DNA of 64,000 nucleotides, from contig CANMOZ010000006.1 of NCBI GenBank assembly GCA_947499545.1, forward strand, positions 124,001 through 188,000, given 5' to 3'. The translations under genes were made by a program, and so were the position numbers. Shown here in pieces: positions 26,240-37,000 of the stretch. How positions within the stretch are numbered: position 1 is the stretch's first letter; the number at the start of each line of letters is the position of its first letter. Below the pieces are notes generated by a model, which was not told where the DNA came from, did no database searches, and was given only the letters and a program-made list of their open reading frames with translations. This DNA is from an uncultured Saccharospirillaceae bacterium. GTDB lineage: Bacteria; Pseudomonadota; Gammaproteobacteria; Pseudomonadales; Oceanobacteraceae.

Positions 26240-28123
26240 TTATTCTACGGCTTTCATTTCCAAACCCGACACGGGTTTTGATTGAACCCAAAACTCCATT
26301 GCGACTTCATCACAAGAATGCAATTTCGGACAAATTCCACAATCCTTGATGACTTTCTCGGGCAAGTGATCTTTGCTGGTCAATTCAAACCCAAGCTTTG
26401 AGAAAAAGTTAGGCACCCTTGTAAGCACAATCACTCGATCGATAGCCATGGACTCCGCTTTATAAAGCATAAAGTCAACAAGCGCTCGGCCCTGACCTAA
26501 GCCCTGCAAACTAGGATCAACCCCCAAGGAGCGAATCTCTGCCAACCCTGTATCATAGTGATAAAGTGCTGCACAGCCTGAAATTTTGCCCATGTACTCT
26601 GTCACGGCAAATTCGCCAATAGCGCCTGTAATATCTTTTTTGGGCCTTGGGAGGTTTTCCCCCGCGTCAGCCCAATAGCGTACCAAGGTATCAATCCCTT
26701 CAACATCGGTTAACCGCGCTTGCCGTACGCTAATGCCCGTATGATCACGTTTGCTCAAACTGCGTTTAAATTGATCCAGAGCCGTTTTGACCTGAGTCGG
26801 TGATGTTCCACCCAGAGCGCAGCGCTGCGCGAGCGTTGACTCCAGTGTTAACGATGCGTACACATCTTTTTCTATCCGATTAGAAAAGCTTTGCAGACTT
26901 TTTAGATCAAGCCCTTCAATCGGTTGCTGCTGCTCAATAGCATGTAGAACAACTTCACCAACAATATGATGAGCTTCCCTAAAAGGTACGCCTTTCGCAA
27001 CCAAGTAGTCAGCTAGCTCCGTTGCATTCGAATAACCGGCCATGGCCGCTTCACGGGTTCGCTCCTTATTCACCTTCAAATCGGTTAACGCGAGCACAGC
27101 CATATTTAATGCATCTAACCAGGTATCCGTAGCATCAAAAACACCTTCTTTGTCTTCTTGCATGTCCTTATTATAAGCCAAAGGAAGGGCCTTTAACGTC
27201 ATCAAAAAGCCTGTCAGACTCCCAACAACACGCCCTGTCTTACCTCGGATCAACTCCAATGCATCAGGGTTTTTTTTCTGCGGCATCAAAGATGAACCCG
27301 AGGTGACTTGATCGCTCAACTCTAAGAAACCGGCTTCTCCTGAGTTGTAGAAAATCAAATCTTCAGCCATTCGACTCAAATGCATCATTGAAATGGAAGC
27401 GGCACTCATCAACTCAACGACGTAGTCACGGTCAGAGACTGAATCCAAACTATTACGTGTCGCTGCCGCAAAGCCGAGTGAATAAGCCAGACCTTGGCGA
27501 TCAACAGGATAAGCTGTACCCGCCAACGCTCCCGACCCTAGTGGGCAAGTATCCATACGCTTCATAGCATCTTTTAAACGAGAAAAATCCCGCTCAAACA
27601 TTTCACCGTAAGCCAAGGCCCAATGAGCGAAGGTCACCGGCTGTGCACGTTGAAGATGCGTATACCCTGGGATGACGGTGTCCAGATTATCTTCCGCCAA
27701 CCCAGCCAAACGTTGTTGCAAAGCATCCACAGCCAAGAGTAATTGCTGAATGCGATGCTTGACCCATAGTTTTAAATCCGTAGCGACTTGGTCGTTTCGA
27801 CTCCGGCCTGTATGAAGTTTTTTCCCAAGATTTCCGACGGCTTTAATGAGCTCAATTTCCACCCAGGAATGAATATCTTCGGCGTCAGATTCCAAAATAA
27901 CGTCTGGGTTTTCAGCAACGTGTCGCTTTAAATCATTCAGAGCTTGTTCTAACTGCTGCTGCTCGTTCTCGGTTAAAACGCCTACGTCTCTAAGTGCACG
28001 GGACCATGCCACAGACCCCGTAATATCTTGTTCAGCCAGTCGGTAATCAAACCGCAAGGAGTCATTAAAGGCTTTAAATGCCTGATTGGCGCCTTCAACA
28101 AAGCGCCCACCCCATAGAGCCAT
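26240..28123 (-). CDS. argH: Bifunctional argininosuccinate lyase / N-acetylglutamate synthase, ArgH(A)
   Basis: 627 residues. The first about 455 are argininosuccinate lyase ([20 protein letters not shown], the signature [12 protein letters not shown]), which releases arginine and fumarate. The last about 165 form a GNAT acetyltransferase ([56 protein letters not shown]) like the synthase half of ArgA. The fusion joins the first and last steps of the pathway and is known from Moritella and other marine gammaproteobacteria. It replaces a separate argA and usually brings arginine feedback control. It is the last gene of argCBFGH(A), 2 bases after argG. Confidence 0.95.
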   Translation of the reverse strand: MALWGGRFVEGANQAFKAFNDSLRFDYRLAEQDITGSVAWSRALRDVGVLTENEQQQLEQALNDLKRHVAENPDVILESDAEDIHSWVEIELIKAVGNLGKKLHTGRSRNDQVATDLKLWVKHRIQQLLLAVDALQQRLAGLAEDNLDTVIPGYTHLQRAQPVTFAHWALAYGEMFERDFSRLKDAMKRMDTCPLGSGALAGTAYPVDRQGLAYSLGFAAATRNSLDSVSDRDYVVELMSAASISMMHLSRMAEDLIFYNSGEAGFLELSDQVTSGSSLMPQKKNPDALELIRGKTGRVVGSLTGFLMTLKALPLAYNKDMQEDKEGVFDATDTWLDALNMAVLALTDLKVNKERTREAAMAGYSNATELADYLVAKGVPFREAHHIVGEVVLHAIEQQQPIEGLDLKSLQSFSNRIEKDVYASLTLESTLAQRCALGGTSPTQVKTALDQFKRSLSKRDHTGISVRQARLTDVEGIDTLVRYWADAGENLPRPKKDITGAIGEFAVTEYMGKISGCAALYHYDTGLAEIRSLGVDPSLQGLGQGRALVDFMLYKAESMAIDRVIVLTRVPNFFSKLGFELTSKDHLPEKVIKDCGICPKLHSCDEVAMEFWVQSKPVSGLEMKAVE

Positions 28124-28125
28124 GG

Positions 28126-29355
28126 TTATTGACCTCCTTTTTTCATCGCCCGAATCCGGCTAGGCAATGAATAAAGACGGATAAAGCCTTCTGCATGGCT
28201 TTGATCATAGACCTCATCTTCACCAAAGGTCGCAAAGTCTTCTGAGTACAAAGAATTGGGGGACGCTTTTTGCGTGACTGTCGCCTGCCCTTTATACAGC
28301 TTAATGATGGCCGTACCGGTAAGGTCTTTTGCTAACGCATCCGCCGAGGCAACGAGTGCTTCACGAAGCGGTGTGAACCAACGACCATCGTAGACTACCT
28401 GAGCCATCTCTAAACCCACTTTTTGGCGCCAATCCCGAGAAGTTTTATCCAACACCAACTCTTCGATTGCTCTCATGGCGGCCATCATCAAGGTTCCACC
28501 AGGTGTTTCGTAACAACCCCTTGATTTCATACCAACCAAGCGGTTTTCAACAATATCAACTCGCCCAACGCCATGACGCGCAGCCATTTCATTTAATTGG
28601 ACCAACAGTTCATAAGGAGAACCTTTTTGGTCATTGACTGAAACAATATTACCCTGATCAATTTCAATGCTGAGGGTTTCAGCCGCATTCGGGGCTTCTT
28701 CAGGACTGACGGTCCAAGCCCAAGCTTGTTGGGAGGGTTCATTCCATGGGTTTTCTAGTTCTCCACCCTCGGTCGATATATGCCAAGCATTAGCATCGCG
28801 ACTGTAGATTTTAGTGGCCGATGCCGTCGTGGGAATGCTTCGTTCAGCCAAGTAATTCAATAAATCTTCACGACTTTGCATTTCCCAAATACGCCAAGGC
28901 GCAATGATATCAAGCTGCGGAGCCAAAGCCGCGACCGCACTTTCAAAACGAACCTGATCATTACCTTTACCTGTGCAGCCATGACAAATGGCTTCAGCAG
29001 ATTCTGCTACAGCAGCCTCAACCATAGCCTTAGCTATCACGGGTCGAGCAATGGATGTACCGAGCAAGTAGGTTCCTTCATAGATTGCTCCGGTCCTCAG
29101 CGTTGGGTAGACGTAATCCTTAACAAAGGATTCACGCAAATCGGCGATAATGCATTTACTGGCACCTGATGCTATGGCCTTTTCTTCAATACCCGCTAGC
29201 TCTTCTTCACCTTGACCGACATCAGCAACAAAGGCGATCACTTCACAATCATAATTTTCTTTCAACCAAGGAACCGTTGCAGATGTATCCAACCCACCAG
29301 AGTAGGCTAACAAAACTTTGCTGAACGTTTTTTGCGTTGATTTAACCAATGCCAT
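28126..29355 (-). CDS. argG: Argininosuccinate synthase
   Basis: 409 residues. The N-terminal P-loop-like motif is [17 protein letters not shown], and downstream are [15 protein letters not shown] and [18 protein letters not shown], all conserved in ArgG. It joins citrulline and aspartate with ATP to give argininosuccinate. The ATG at 29355 follows GGAG at good distance; the GTG four codons earlier does not. It lies between argF and argH in one operon. Confidence 0.96.
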   Translation of the reverse strand: MALVKSTQKTFSKVLLAYSGGLDTSATVPWLKENYDCEVIAFVADVGQGEEELAGIEEKAIASGASKCIIADLRESFVKDYVYPTLRTGAIYEGTYLLGTSIARPVIAKAMVEAAVAESAEAICHGCTGKGNDQVRFESAVAALAPQLDIIAPWRIWEMQSREDLLNYLAERSIPTTASATKIYSRDANAWHISTEGGELENPWNEPSQQAWAWTVSPEEAPNAAETLSIEIDQGNIVSVNDQKGSPYELLVQLNEMAARHGVGRVDIVENRLVGMKSRGCYETPGGTLMMAAMRAIEELVLDKTSRDWRQKVGLEMAQVVYDGRWFTPLREALVASADALAKDLTGTAIIKLYKGQATVTQKASPNSLYSEDFATFGEDEVYDQSHAEGFIRLYSLPSRIRAMKKGGQ

Positions 29356-29411
29356 GATTTTCTCCACTCACAAGTCACTAATGCGTTTAATTTGTTTAAA
29401 CAGGTGCTCAT

Positions 29412-30344
29412 TTAAACCGTTAAATATTCCGGCGCCATCAGATATACCAAGAGCGCACATTGAGCCCACAATCGATTGTTAGCTTGAGGCAACATTAATG
29501 AACCTTCACCGTCACAAACTTCATCTGTTGCTTCAAAACCACGATGCACCGGTTGGCAATGCATAAAGTGTTTTATGTTATAGGTTTGCATTAGAGTTTC
29601 ATTCACCTGGTAATCCATAAATTCTGCTTTTACTTGCGTAAGAGGTGTGTCATCTCCCATGGATACCCAGGTATCGGTATAAATAACATCCGTAGAGTTG
29701 AGTAGCTCTAAGTCATTTCCCGTATTGATTTCAATGCCTTTCACTTCCGCAACCGACTTAGCAAAAGACAACACCTTAGCATTCACTTCTCGCCCAACAG
29801 GCGTAATCACATTGACATTGAATCCAACCAGCGCACCTGCATTCAACAATGAATGCGCCACATTATTACCATCCCCTATGTAGGACAGTGTACATTCAGA
29901 CAAATCCGAATAATATTCACTCAACGTAAGTGTATCAGCCAATGCTTGACAAGGATGATACCAATCACTCAACGAGTTAATAACAGGCACTTTTGAGAAT
30001 AATTTAAACTCATCTAATGTTTCGTGAGCATTAACACGTGCAACAATGGCATCAACCCATTGGGATAAGTTAGTCGCGAAATCTTTTACACTTTCCCGAC
30101 TGCCTAACTGCCCATTGCTTTGATCCAAGTAAACGGCATGTCCACCTAATTTATTAATACCTACATCAAAGGTGACTCGTGTTCTCAACGATTGCTTTTC
30201 GTATAAGGTTGCAATGCTTTTACCTTTTAGCACATCAGAATAGGCAGAAGGGTCTGCTTTAATGGCTTTTGCTAGATTAATTAGTTTTTTTAAATCGTCA
30301 GTTTCAAAATCCAGCAATGACAAACAATGCTTTAATGCTTTCAT
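29412..30344 (-). CDS. argF: Ornithine carbamoyltransferase
   Basis: 310 residues. The carbamoyl-phosphate site appears as SLRTRVTFDVGI, with HPCQALADTLTLSE and the ornithine loop HCQPVHRGFEATDEV. It makes citrulline. The start at 30344 has AGGAAG upstream; a second possible ATG at 30368 overlaps the argB stop as TGATG, so coupling with argB is likely either way. The S.RTR..F motif here is SLRTRVTF rather than the commoner STRTR, a small variation at a phosphate-binding residue. Confidence 0.95.
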   Translation of the reverse strand: MKALKHCLSLLDFETDDLKKLINLAKAIKADPSAYSDVLKGKSIATLYEKQSLRTRVTFDVGINKLGGHAVYLDQSNGQLGSRESVKDFATNLSQWVDAIVARVNAHETLDEFKLFSKVPVINSLSDWYHPCQALADTLTLSEYYSDLSECTLSYIGDGNNVAHSLLNAGALVGFNVNVITPVGREVNAKVLSFAKSVAEVKGIEINTGNDLELLNSTDVIYTDTWVSMGDDTPLTQVKAEFMDYQVNETLMQTYNIKHFMHCQPVHRGFEATDEVCDGEGSLMLPQANNRLWAQCALLVYLMAPEYLTV

Positions 30345-30367
30345 AGTTTGACTTCCTACTACTTTCA

Positions 30368-31144
30368 TCAGTTTGGCACCACAGCGGTTGCCAGAACGTC
30401 TTCGTTTTCATCACCAGCGCATAGCTTGGCAATTTCAAAAGGGTATTTCCAAGAACCAATCCAAACCGGTTTATTCAATGTTTTTGCTGCTTTTAACGCA
30501 CCATTAACTTTAACTTCCATTCCGCCTTGAATAATGCCGTTCTCAATCAAAGTATTGATTTGTTTTTGATCCAGTGAAGATATAGGTTCTTGATTACCAT
30601 TCAGTACAGCGGGCACATCCGATAACAAGGCTAAATCTGCATTTAGTAATTCTGCTATCGCAACCGCTGCATCATCTGCATTTACATTGAACCACTGCCC
30701 CTGATCGCTCATGCCCACGCAGGATAAAATGGGTAACCATTTATGCTCTAAACAAGTTGACAACAATTCAGGGTCTCTTGGCTCTGGTACAGCCACCGCT
30801 TCCAAAATAGGATCATCGGCTGTTAATGAAAGTGTCTGTCCTTCCGATAAAGTTAACCCAATGGGGTTCAGTCCTTTTTCAACAGCCATCGACAGCAGAT
30901 GCTTGTTAACTTTTCCCGCAAGGACTTCAACCACTGCATGAATTTGACCAAAAGGCGTTACCCTTTTTCCATTACACTTTGTAATAGGCCATTGATTTTC
31001 TTCAAAGCGCTGATCCAACCAAACGCCACCCCCATGAACCATCAGGATGGGCTGCTCAATTTCAATCAATGCGGAAAAAAAATGTGCCAAATCTTGATCG
31101 TTTTTTAGGAGAGCGCCCCCTACTTTCAATACTAATGGAGTCAT
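30368..31144 (-). CDS. argB: Acetylglutamate kinase
   Basis: 258 residues of the amino-acid-kinase fold. Visible: LVLKVGGALLKN, MVHGGGVWLDQ, ADDAAVAIAELLNADLALLSDVPAV, and GGMEVKVNGALKAA. It phosphorylates N-acetylglutamate. The short form without the long N-terminal helix suggests the arginine-insensitive type, so feedback control would sit on the synthase domain of ArgH(A). The ATG overlaps the argC stop (ATGA). Confidence 0.95.
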   Translation of the reverse strand: MTPLVLKVGGALLKNDQDLAHFFSALIEIEQPILMVHGGGVWLDQRFEENQWPITKCNGKRVTPFGQIHAVVEVLAGKVNKHLLSMAVEKGLNPIGLTLSEGQTLSLTADDPILEAVAVPEPRDPELLSTCLEHKWLPILSCVGMSDQGQWFNVNADDAAVAIAELLNADLALLSDVPAVLNGNQEPISSLDQKQINTLIENGIIQGGMEVKVNGALKAAKTLNKPVWIGSWKYPFEIAKLCAGDENEDVLATAVVPN

Positions 31145-32193
31145 GATAGCCCCTCCATTTCATTGAAACCTAAACGAATATTCATACATTGCATCGCCTG
31201 GCTGGCTGCACCTTTTAGTAGATTGTCGATGGCAGAAAACACAATGGCTTGTTGATCCTTTTGGTAAAAGGCAATATCACAATATGGAGAATTTTCTACT
31301 TGAGAAATACAAGGTACTGCAGGCACAAGACGCACAGCAGGCGCTTTAGCATAGGCTGCTTGGTAAACGGATTCCATGGCCGCATAATCAACACTGGGTT
31401 TAAGCTGAGCATAAACCGTTGTCAAAATCCCTCTTTTGTATGGACCTAAATGCGGTTGAAATAAGGTTGAAATACCCGAGTATTCATCAATTTCAGGTTG
31501 ATGCCGATGTGAGAAGGTCCCGTAGGGCTTTAAACTGACTTCACAATAACTGGTTGTTTCAGACGGTTTTTTGCCAGCTCCGCTAACCCCAGAAACTGAA
31601 TTCACAATGGGTGTTGATTGCTCAAGCAATCCCGCCTCTGCTAAAGGCTTGATGGCTAAAATAGCACTGGTTGGGTAACACCCCGGAGCAGCAATTAATT
31701 GCGCACATTCAATGGCACCACGATGCCACTCTGGAAGACCATAAACAGCGGCATCTAACCATTTAGGTGCAACATGTGAAAACCCATAGTGAGAAGGATA
31801 ATCTGCCGGATCAGGTAAACGATAAGCACCTGATAGATCAATCACAATAGCACCTTTTTCCAATAGGATCGGCGCCAATTCCATGCTCACTCTGTGATCT
31901 GTCGCTAGAAACACTACTTGAGCTTCTTTAGCTGCTAATTGAATATTTGCTGGACTTCCTTCTTTCAACTCTAAGTCACATTGGCCACGAAGCTTTGGGT
32001 ACAAATCCGAAATTTTTGCACCTTTATGGACACTGTTTTCGGATACCAGCAGATGGCAAATTTCTACCTGCCTATGCTTTTGCAGTAAAGCAACCAACTC
32101 GGCTCCGGTATAACCTGATGCGCCTATGACTGCCACTGCTACTTTTTCTGACGGGGATTGGTCTGACTGCGTCACTTTGCGTCGACTCCTCAT
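31141..32193 (-). CDS. argC: N-acetyl-gamma-glutamyl-phosphate reductase
   Basis: About 350 residues. NADP-binding AVIGASGYTGAELVALL, the catalytic Cys in IAAPGCYPTSAILAIKPL, and SVSGVSGAGKKPSE are typical of ArgC. It is the first gene of the leftward arginine operon. The ATG at 32193 follows GGTGGAGC; a TTG two codons earlier is less likely. A basic stretch of about 20 residues (RSRRKVTQSD) precedes the fold, a little longer than usual. Confidence 0.95.
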   Translation of the reverse strand: MRSRRKVTQSDQSPSEKVAVAVIGASGYTGAELVALLQKHRQVEICHLLVSENSVHKGAKISDLYPKLRGQCDLELKEGSPANIQLAAKEAQVVFLATDHRVSMELAPILLEKGAIVIDLSGAYRLPDPADYPSHYGFSHVAPKWLDAAVYGLPEWHRGAIECAQLIAAPGCYPTSAILAIKPLAEAGLLEQSTPIVNSVSGVSGAGKKPSETTSYCEVSLKPYGTFSHRHQPEIDEYSGISTLFQPHLGPYKRGILTTVYAQLKPSVDYAAMESVYQAAYAKAPAVRLVPAVPCISQVENSPYCDIAFYQKDQQAIVFSAIDNLLKGAASQAMQCMNIRLGFNEMEGLS

Positions 32194-32777
32194 TCTCAAG
32201 CTCCACCCGCATTAACTTAGCTATTACAACGATTTCTAACGGTTGCAACTGCCAATAAGCAAGCAATAGCTCGTTTCAAACGAATTAAATACGGTACATT
32301 CGTAGGCACAATCAACGTATGCTTAAGCAAAGCACAACGATAGGTTGTAAGCCTGATTTCAATTACAATTAAATTGTGAGAGCTGCATCGCTAAAATCGA
32401 AAAGACTTAAGCAATAACAAAACGGATTCAGAATCGTCGTCGTAAACGTCGATTTGAAGAAGAGGGGAATAGAACGTGAGAAAAGACAGCCAGAGAAGAA
32501 AGAACATTTTGCACATTAACGCTTCTCGGCAGTAATGCCGTGAAATGCAAAATGGAGTGAAGCTGCTGAACGGTCATGGAATAATCCCAAGGCAAAAGCG
32601 CAATAATCTAGTCGTTAAAAGGTGGCAAACTTGGCCTTTCGCCATAACTCTATAAGATGTTTAGACTCAAATCTACCTAAACTTGGCATTTTTGAATAAA
32701 CACATCCAAGCGTTTACTAAACCCTTCAACTTCGTATAATGTCTACCAGACAGAATGGTGATTTGCAAGGATTTTAT
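32194..32777. promoter_or_regulatory. Divergent argC / argE control region
   Basis: About 580 bases between two divergent arginine genes, long for such a pair. ArgR control is expected from the pathway, but I found no convincing tandem ARG box (TNTGAAT..ATTCANA); cgaattaaatacggtacattcg near 32280 is the nearest palindromic match. It contains a nested stem: ttttgca (32507-32513) with tgcaaaa (32545-32551), enclosing cggca-gtaa-tgccg (32527-32540). Confidence 0.45.
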
Positions 32778-33941
32778 ATGCTACCCCCTTTTTTCGAACT
32801 CTACAAAACACTGATTGCCATTCCATCTATTAGCAGTACGGACCCCGCTTGGGATCAAAGCAATGAACCCTTAATTGATCAGCTCTGTGACTGGTTTGAA
32901 CGCCTTGGCTTTAAGGTGCATAAGCAAGCAATCCCTGACCATCCTGGCAAGTTCAACATGATCGCTCAACTAGGCCAAGGGAGTGGAGGGCTTATGCTTT
33001 CAGGGCATTCCGATACCGTCCCCTTTGATGCTGGACGATGGCAACATGATCCTTTCAAGCTTACAGAAGCAGACAATCGCTGGTACGGACTTGGCAGTAT
33101 CGATATGAAGGGCTATTTTGCATTCATACTAGACGCTTGTCGCAACCTTTTGGAAACGGATCTACAAAAGCCCCTTTACGTAGTTGCCACTGCGGATGAA
33201 GAAACATCCATGGTAGGCGCTCAGTATTTAGCGGAAGCGTCCAAACGAGCTGGGGAACCGCAGCTCCAGCCAGATATGGCTATTATTGGCGAGCCAACCA
33301 ACCTGCAACCCATTATTGCTCACAAGGGGCACCTCTCCTATGGCATCCGTATCCAGGGCAAAAGTGGTCATTCAAGCCAGCCACACTTAGGTCAAAATGC
33401 AATAGAGATGATGAGTGAGGTCTTACCTGCGGTACTCCACCTACAGCAGCGCCTGGCTGATAACTATTCATCTCCGCTATTTGATGTACCCTTTCCGACG
33501 CTCAACTTGGGGCAGCTACAAGGCGGAGACAGCCCAAACCGAATCTGTGGCTGTTGTACACTGGGATTTGATGTTAGGCCAACCCCAGAGCTTTCGCTCA
33601 TTGAATTAGCACCATTGCTTGAACAAACGCTACAACCCTTTATGCAACGCTGGCCGAATGCGCTTGAACTCATCAGTTACCATGAGCCTATTCCTCCTTA
33701 CCAAACTCGGCCTGACACTGAGCTTGTTAAAACATTAGAAGACCTCGGTCAACGCCAGTGTGGGTCGGTTAACTACTGCACCGAAGCACCCTATTTACAA
33801 GAAATAGGCTGTGAAACCGTTGTCTTTGGCGTTGGCTCTATTGAACAAGCCCATCAACCAAACGAATATCTAAGTTTAAACAGTGTCAAACCTGCCCAGC
33901 AGGCAGTTAGGTCATTAATTGAACGCTATTGTTTAAAATAA
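32778..33941 (+). CDS. argE: Acetylornithine deacetylase
   Basis: 387 residues of the M20 metallopeptidase family. Metal ligands are in SGHSDTVPFD, the Asp and Glu in GSIDMKGYFA and ATADEETSMVGA; the dimerisation domain has GKSGHSSQPHLGQNAI. It releases acetate from N-acetylornithine, so this organism uses the linear pathway rather than the argJ cycle, consistent with the fused synthase. The ATG at 32778 follows AAGG; the ORF extends upstream to 32739 without a ribosome site. A terminator follows. Confidence 0.94.
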   Translation: MLPPFFELYKTLIAIPSISSTDPAWDQSNEPLIDQLCDWFERLGFKVHKQAIPDHPGKFNMIAQLGQGSGGLMLSGHSDTVPFDAGRWQHDPFKLTEADNRWYGLGSIDMKGYFAFILDACRNLLETDLQKPLYVVATADEETSMVGAQYLAEASKRAGEPQLQPDMAIIGEPTNLQPIIAHKGHLSYGIRIQGKSGHSSQPHLGQNAIEMMSEVLPAVLHLQQRLADNYSSPLFDVPFPTLNLGQLQGGDSPNRICGCCTLGFDVRPTPELSLIELAPLLEQTLQPFMQRWPNALELISYHEPIPPYQTRPDTELVKTLEDLGQRQCGSVNYCTEAPYLQEIGCETVVFGVGSIEQAHQPNEYLSLNSVKPAQQAVRSLIERYCLK

Positions 33942-33955
33942 TTAACTCTAGAAAA

Positions 33956-34002
33956 GATTTTTAACTTGCTGACCACAGCACGTTAAAAATCCACTTTTTT
34001 TT
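33956..34002 (+). terminator. Rho-independent terminator of argE
   Basis: gatttttaac (33956-33965) pairs perfectly with gttaaaaatc (33982-33991), followed by a run of eight T at 33995-34002. Confidence 0.85.
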
Positions 34003-34084
34003 CAAGATAGTAATAAGGTTTATTTGACTGATTACCCGAACAGCATTTATGAAATGCGCAATAAGATTCGTATACTTGTATTGG

Positions 34085-37000
34085 CTAGGACCCAGCTTTT
34101 AACCATTGTTGCAGTGCTCGTGTGACTTGATCAAAATGAATGGGTTTTGATAAATAATCATTCATTCCTGCATTTAGACAGCGTCGCTTGTCTTCTTCAA
34201 AAGCATTCGCTGTCATCGCAACAATAGGAGTGTTTATGCCTAGCTGCCTGATCGCTTTTGTAGCCTGTATTCCATCCATTTGTGGCATCTGTACATCCAT
34301 TAAGATGATGTCATAAGGCTTTGTTTCGATCGCTTGCAAAGCCTCTTTTCCGTTATTTGCTATGTCCACTTCAAGCTCAAGCTCAGCTAAAACCTCCCGT
34401 ATTAACTCTTGATTTAACCCATTATCTTCTACAACCAGGACTTTATAGCCAGGCAAAGAGACAGGCGCATTAACATCGGTATAACAAACATATTCTTGTG
34501 TCCGGGATTTTTCTGCTGGAATTTTTAATACAAACCGACTGCCTTCACCAAAGGTAGAATATGCAAGCAGATCTCCTTGCATTTTACTTGCTAATTGCTT
34601 ACTTATTGACAGACCCAAACCTGTTCCTCCATACCGCCGGGTTATGGAATCATCCCCCTGGTAGAAAGGCTGAAATAGCTTATCTAATTGCTTAGCATCC
34701 ATCCCAATACCGGTATCCTCAACACTGATTTTTAATAATGACCCATCATAAGAAACGGATATAGTGACCTCCCCGAATTCAGTAAATTTTATCGCGTTAC
34801 CGATCAGGTTGGTCAAAATTTGGCGGATGCGAGTAGCATCAATCATCAGAAAATCAGGGATTGAATTTTCAATTTTCAAATCAAACTTAAGATGCCTATC
34901 ACGCACCTTTTCGTCAAACATAACCATTATCGCTTTAATTAATTGCACTAAGTGCGTTGGCTCCCTGTGTATTTGAAGCGCTTTTGCTTCTAGCTTTGAC
35001 AAATCCAAAATATCATTTAGTATCGCCAACAAAGAAGAAGCTGCTTCATTTATATATCGCAAATATTTCGCTGTCGTTTCCTTTGGATTTTTCATCAAAG
35101 CCACTTGAGAAAAGCCCAAAATCGCATTCATGGGCGTTCTAATTTCGTGACTCATGTTTGCCAAAAAACGGCTCTTGCTTTCAGCGGTTTCTTCGGCCAG
35201 TTTTTTGGCTTGTTTTAATTCTTGGGTTTCTCTGACCCGATCTTCCACATCGTGCCACACTTCCATTAGTGCCACCCCATCCAAATAATCAACCGGTATT
35301 TGCGTCACCTCGTAAGTGCGTACTCCAAAAGAAGGGTGTTGGTACTGCCACTCAAAACGTTGCATACCTTTTTCAATTGAAATTGACTGATACTCTATGT
35401 ATTCATCAATATGAAATTTGCCTGATTGAGCAAAATAGAATGAAATATCCGTACCTTGTAGTAGACTTTCATCTGTCAACCCAAGCGCATGTGAGAATGC
35501 CTGATTAGCATAAAGAATATTCAAACCATCAAGCAAAACATGGGGTTCTGTAGAGTACTCATAAAAAGTTTGATGGATCATTTCTGTTGCTCGCCGGTCC
35601 GTTATATCTCTGGCAACGCTCAAGATACCTATAATCTGCTCATTTCTATTTCTAAAAGGCGTTTTCATCACATTAAAAAGGCGACGAACCCCAAACACAT
35701 TTTTCATCCAAAGCTCAACTTGATGCTCCCTTCCTAAATTCAAAACAGCCCGATCTTCTATTTTAATTCGTTCAGCCAATTCATTCCCCATAATATCCGA
35801 CATTGGCAATCCCGAAATATCCTCACCCGCCCTACCAAACCATTGCAATAATGCTGGATTACCCAATATAAATCGGTCGCTTTCAGCAGCATATTCAATT
35901 ATCGAGATTTGGTCTGGAGAACCATCGAGCACGGCTTCAAGCAAATTCAAGTTGTTTGAATTTTGCTCTTCGATTAACTTTTGCGCTGTAATATCTTCGC
36001 TGACAATTAAAACCCCTGATGCACCTTTCTTATCTTTCATAAAGGGTGCTTTAAAAAAACGGTAATAACAGGTATCTTTACGGTTACCTGCCGATACTTT
36101 TATGTCAGACAACGCGATAAACTCCCCATTCAAAGCTCTTTTATCGCTTCGATCAAATGCCTCAACCTCACATAACCAATTCAGTTCTTTGTCCATTTTT
36201 CCTATCAATTGATCCGCTTCGTGCAAATCTAAGTCAAAGGCAAAACGGGCATTACACCCCATATATTTCAGCTGCGTGTCTTTCCAGGCAACACCAAGAG
36301 GAATGGTATCCAGAACTTCTTTTAATTTGGTTTCTGATGTTTTTAATTTATCAGCCAGATCAACCAGAGCCCGCGTTCTTTCCCTAACTCGGCTCTCCAA
36401 TTCTGAATTAAGGTCTGCCAACCTATTCTCAACCAGCTTTTGATTGGTTATATCAGTATGGGTGCCTACAATCCTTTTATATGAACCTACTGCATCAAGA
36501 TCCACCACTTTTGCTTTATTCAATATCCATCGATACTCTCCAGAGCTATCTTGCATCCGATACTCTGCTTTGATACTCTCACCTTTACTTTTACTAAGCG
36601 AATCCCGAAAAAAATTTAAAAACCTTTCTTGATCCTCAGGATGAACCGAACCAACAATAATATCCAGATCAGCTTCAAATGCATTCGGTTCATAGCCAAG
36701 CATTTGATACCAATTTCTATTTAAATAAAGCTTTCCGTTAGTTTTATAATCCCATAGCCCTTCATTGGAAGCTTCTAGCGCATACTGCAAGCGCATTTCA
36801 CTTTCTTTTAATTGGAAGAGAAGCCGCTTTCTGTCATTGTTACTTTTCCAGAAGCGGACCAACCAATACATCCCAAACAAAATGATTAATACGAAAAACA
36901 CTTTAGCTAAAAGCGTTTCGTACTTCATCGATTGCTTTTTCAAATAGTCATGATAACTAAAGAAAAAATCATTAAATACAAAAGGTTTTTTTACAATCCC

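Noticed and set aside
32194-32777. ARG boxes for ArgR
   Set aside because: Only loosely palindromic AT-rich matches were found; none repeats at the spacing expected for a pair of ARG boxes.
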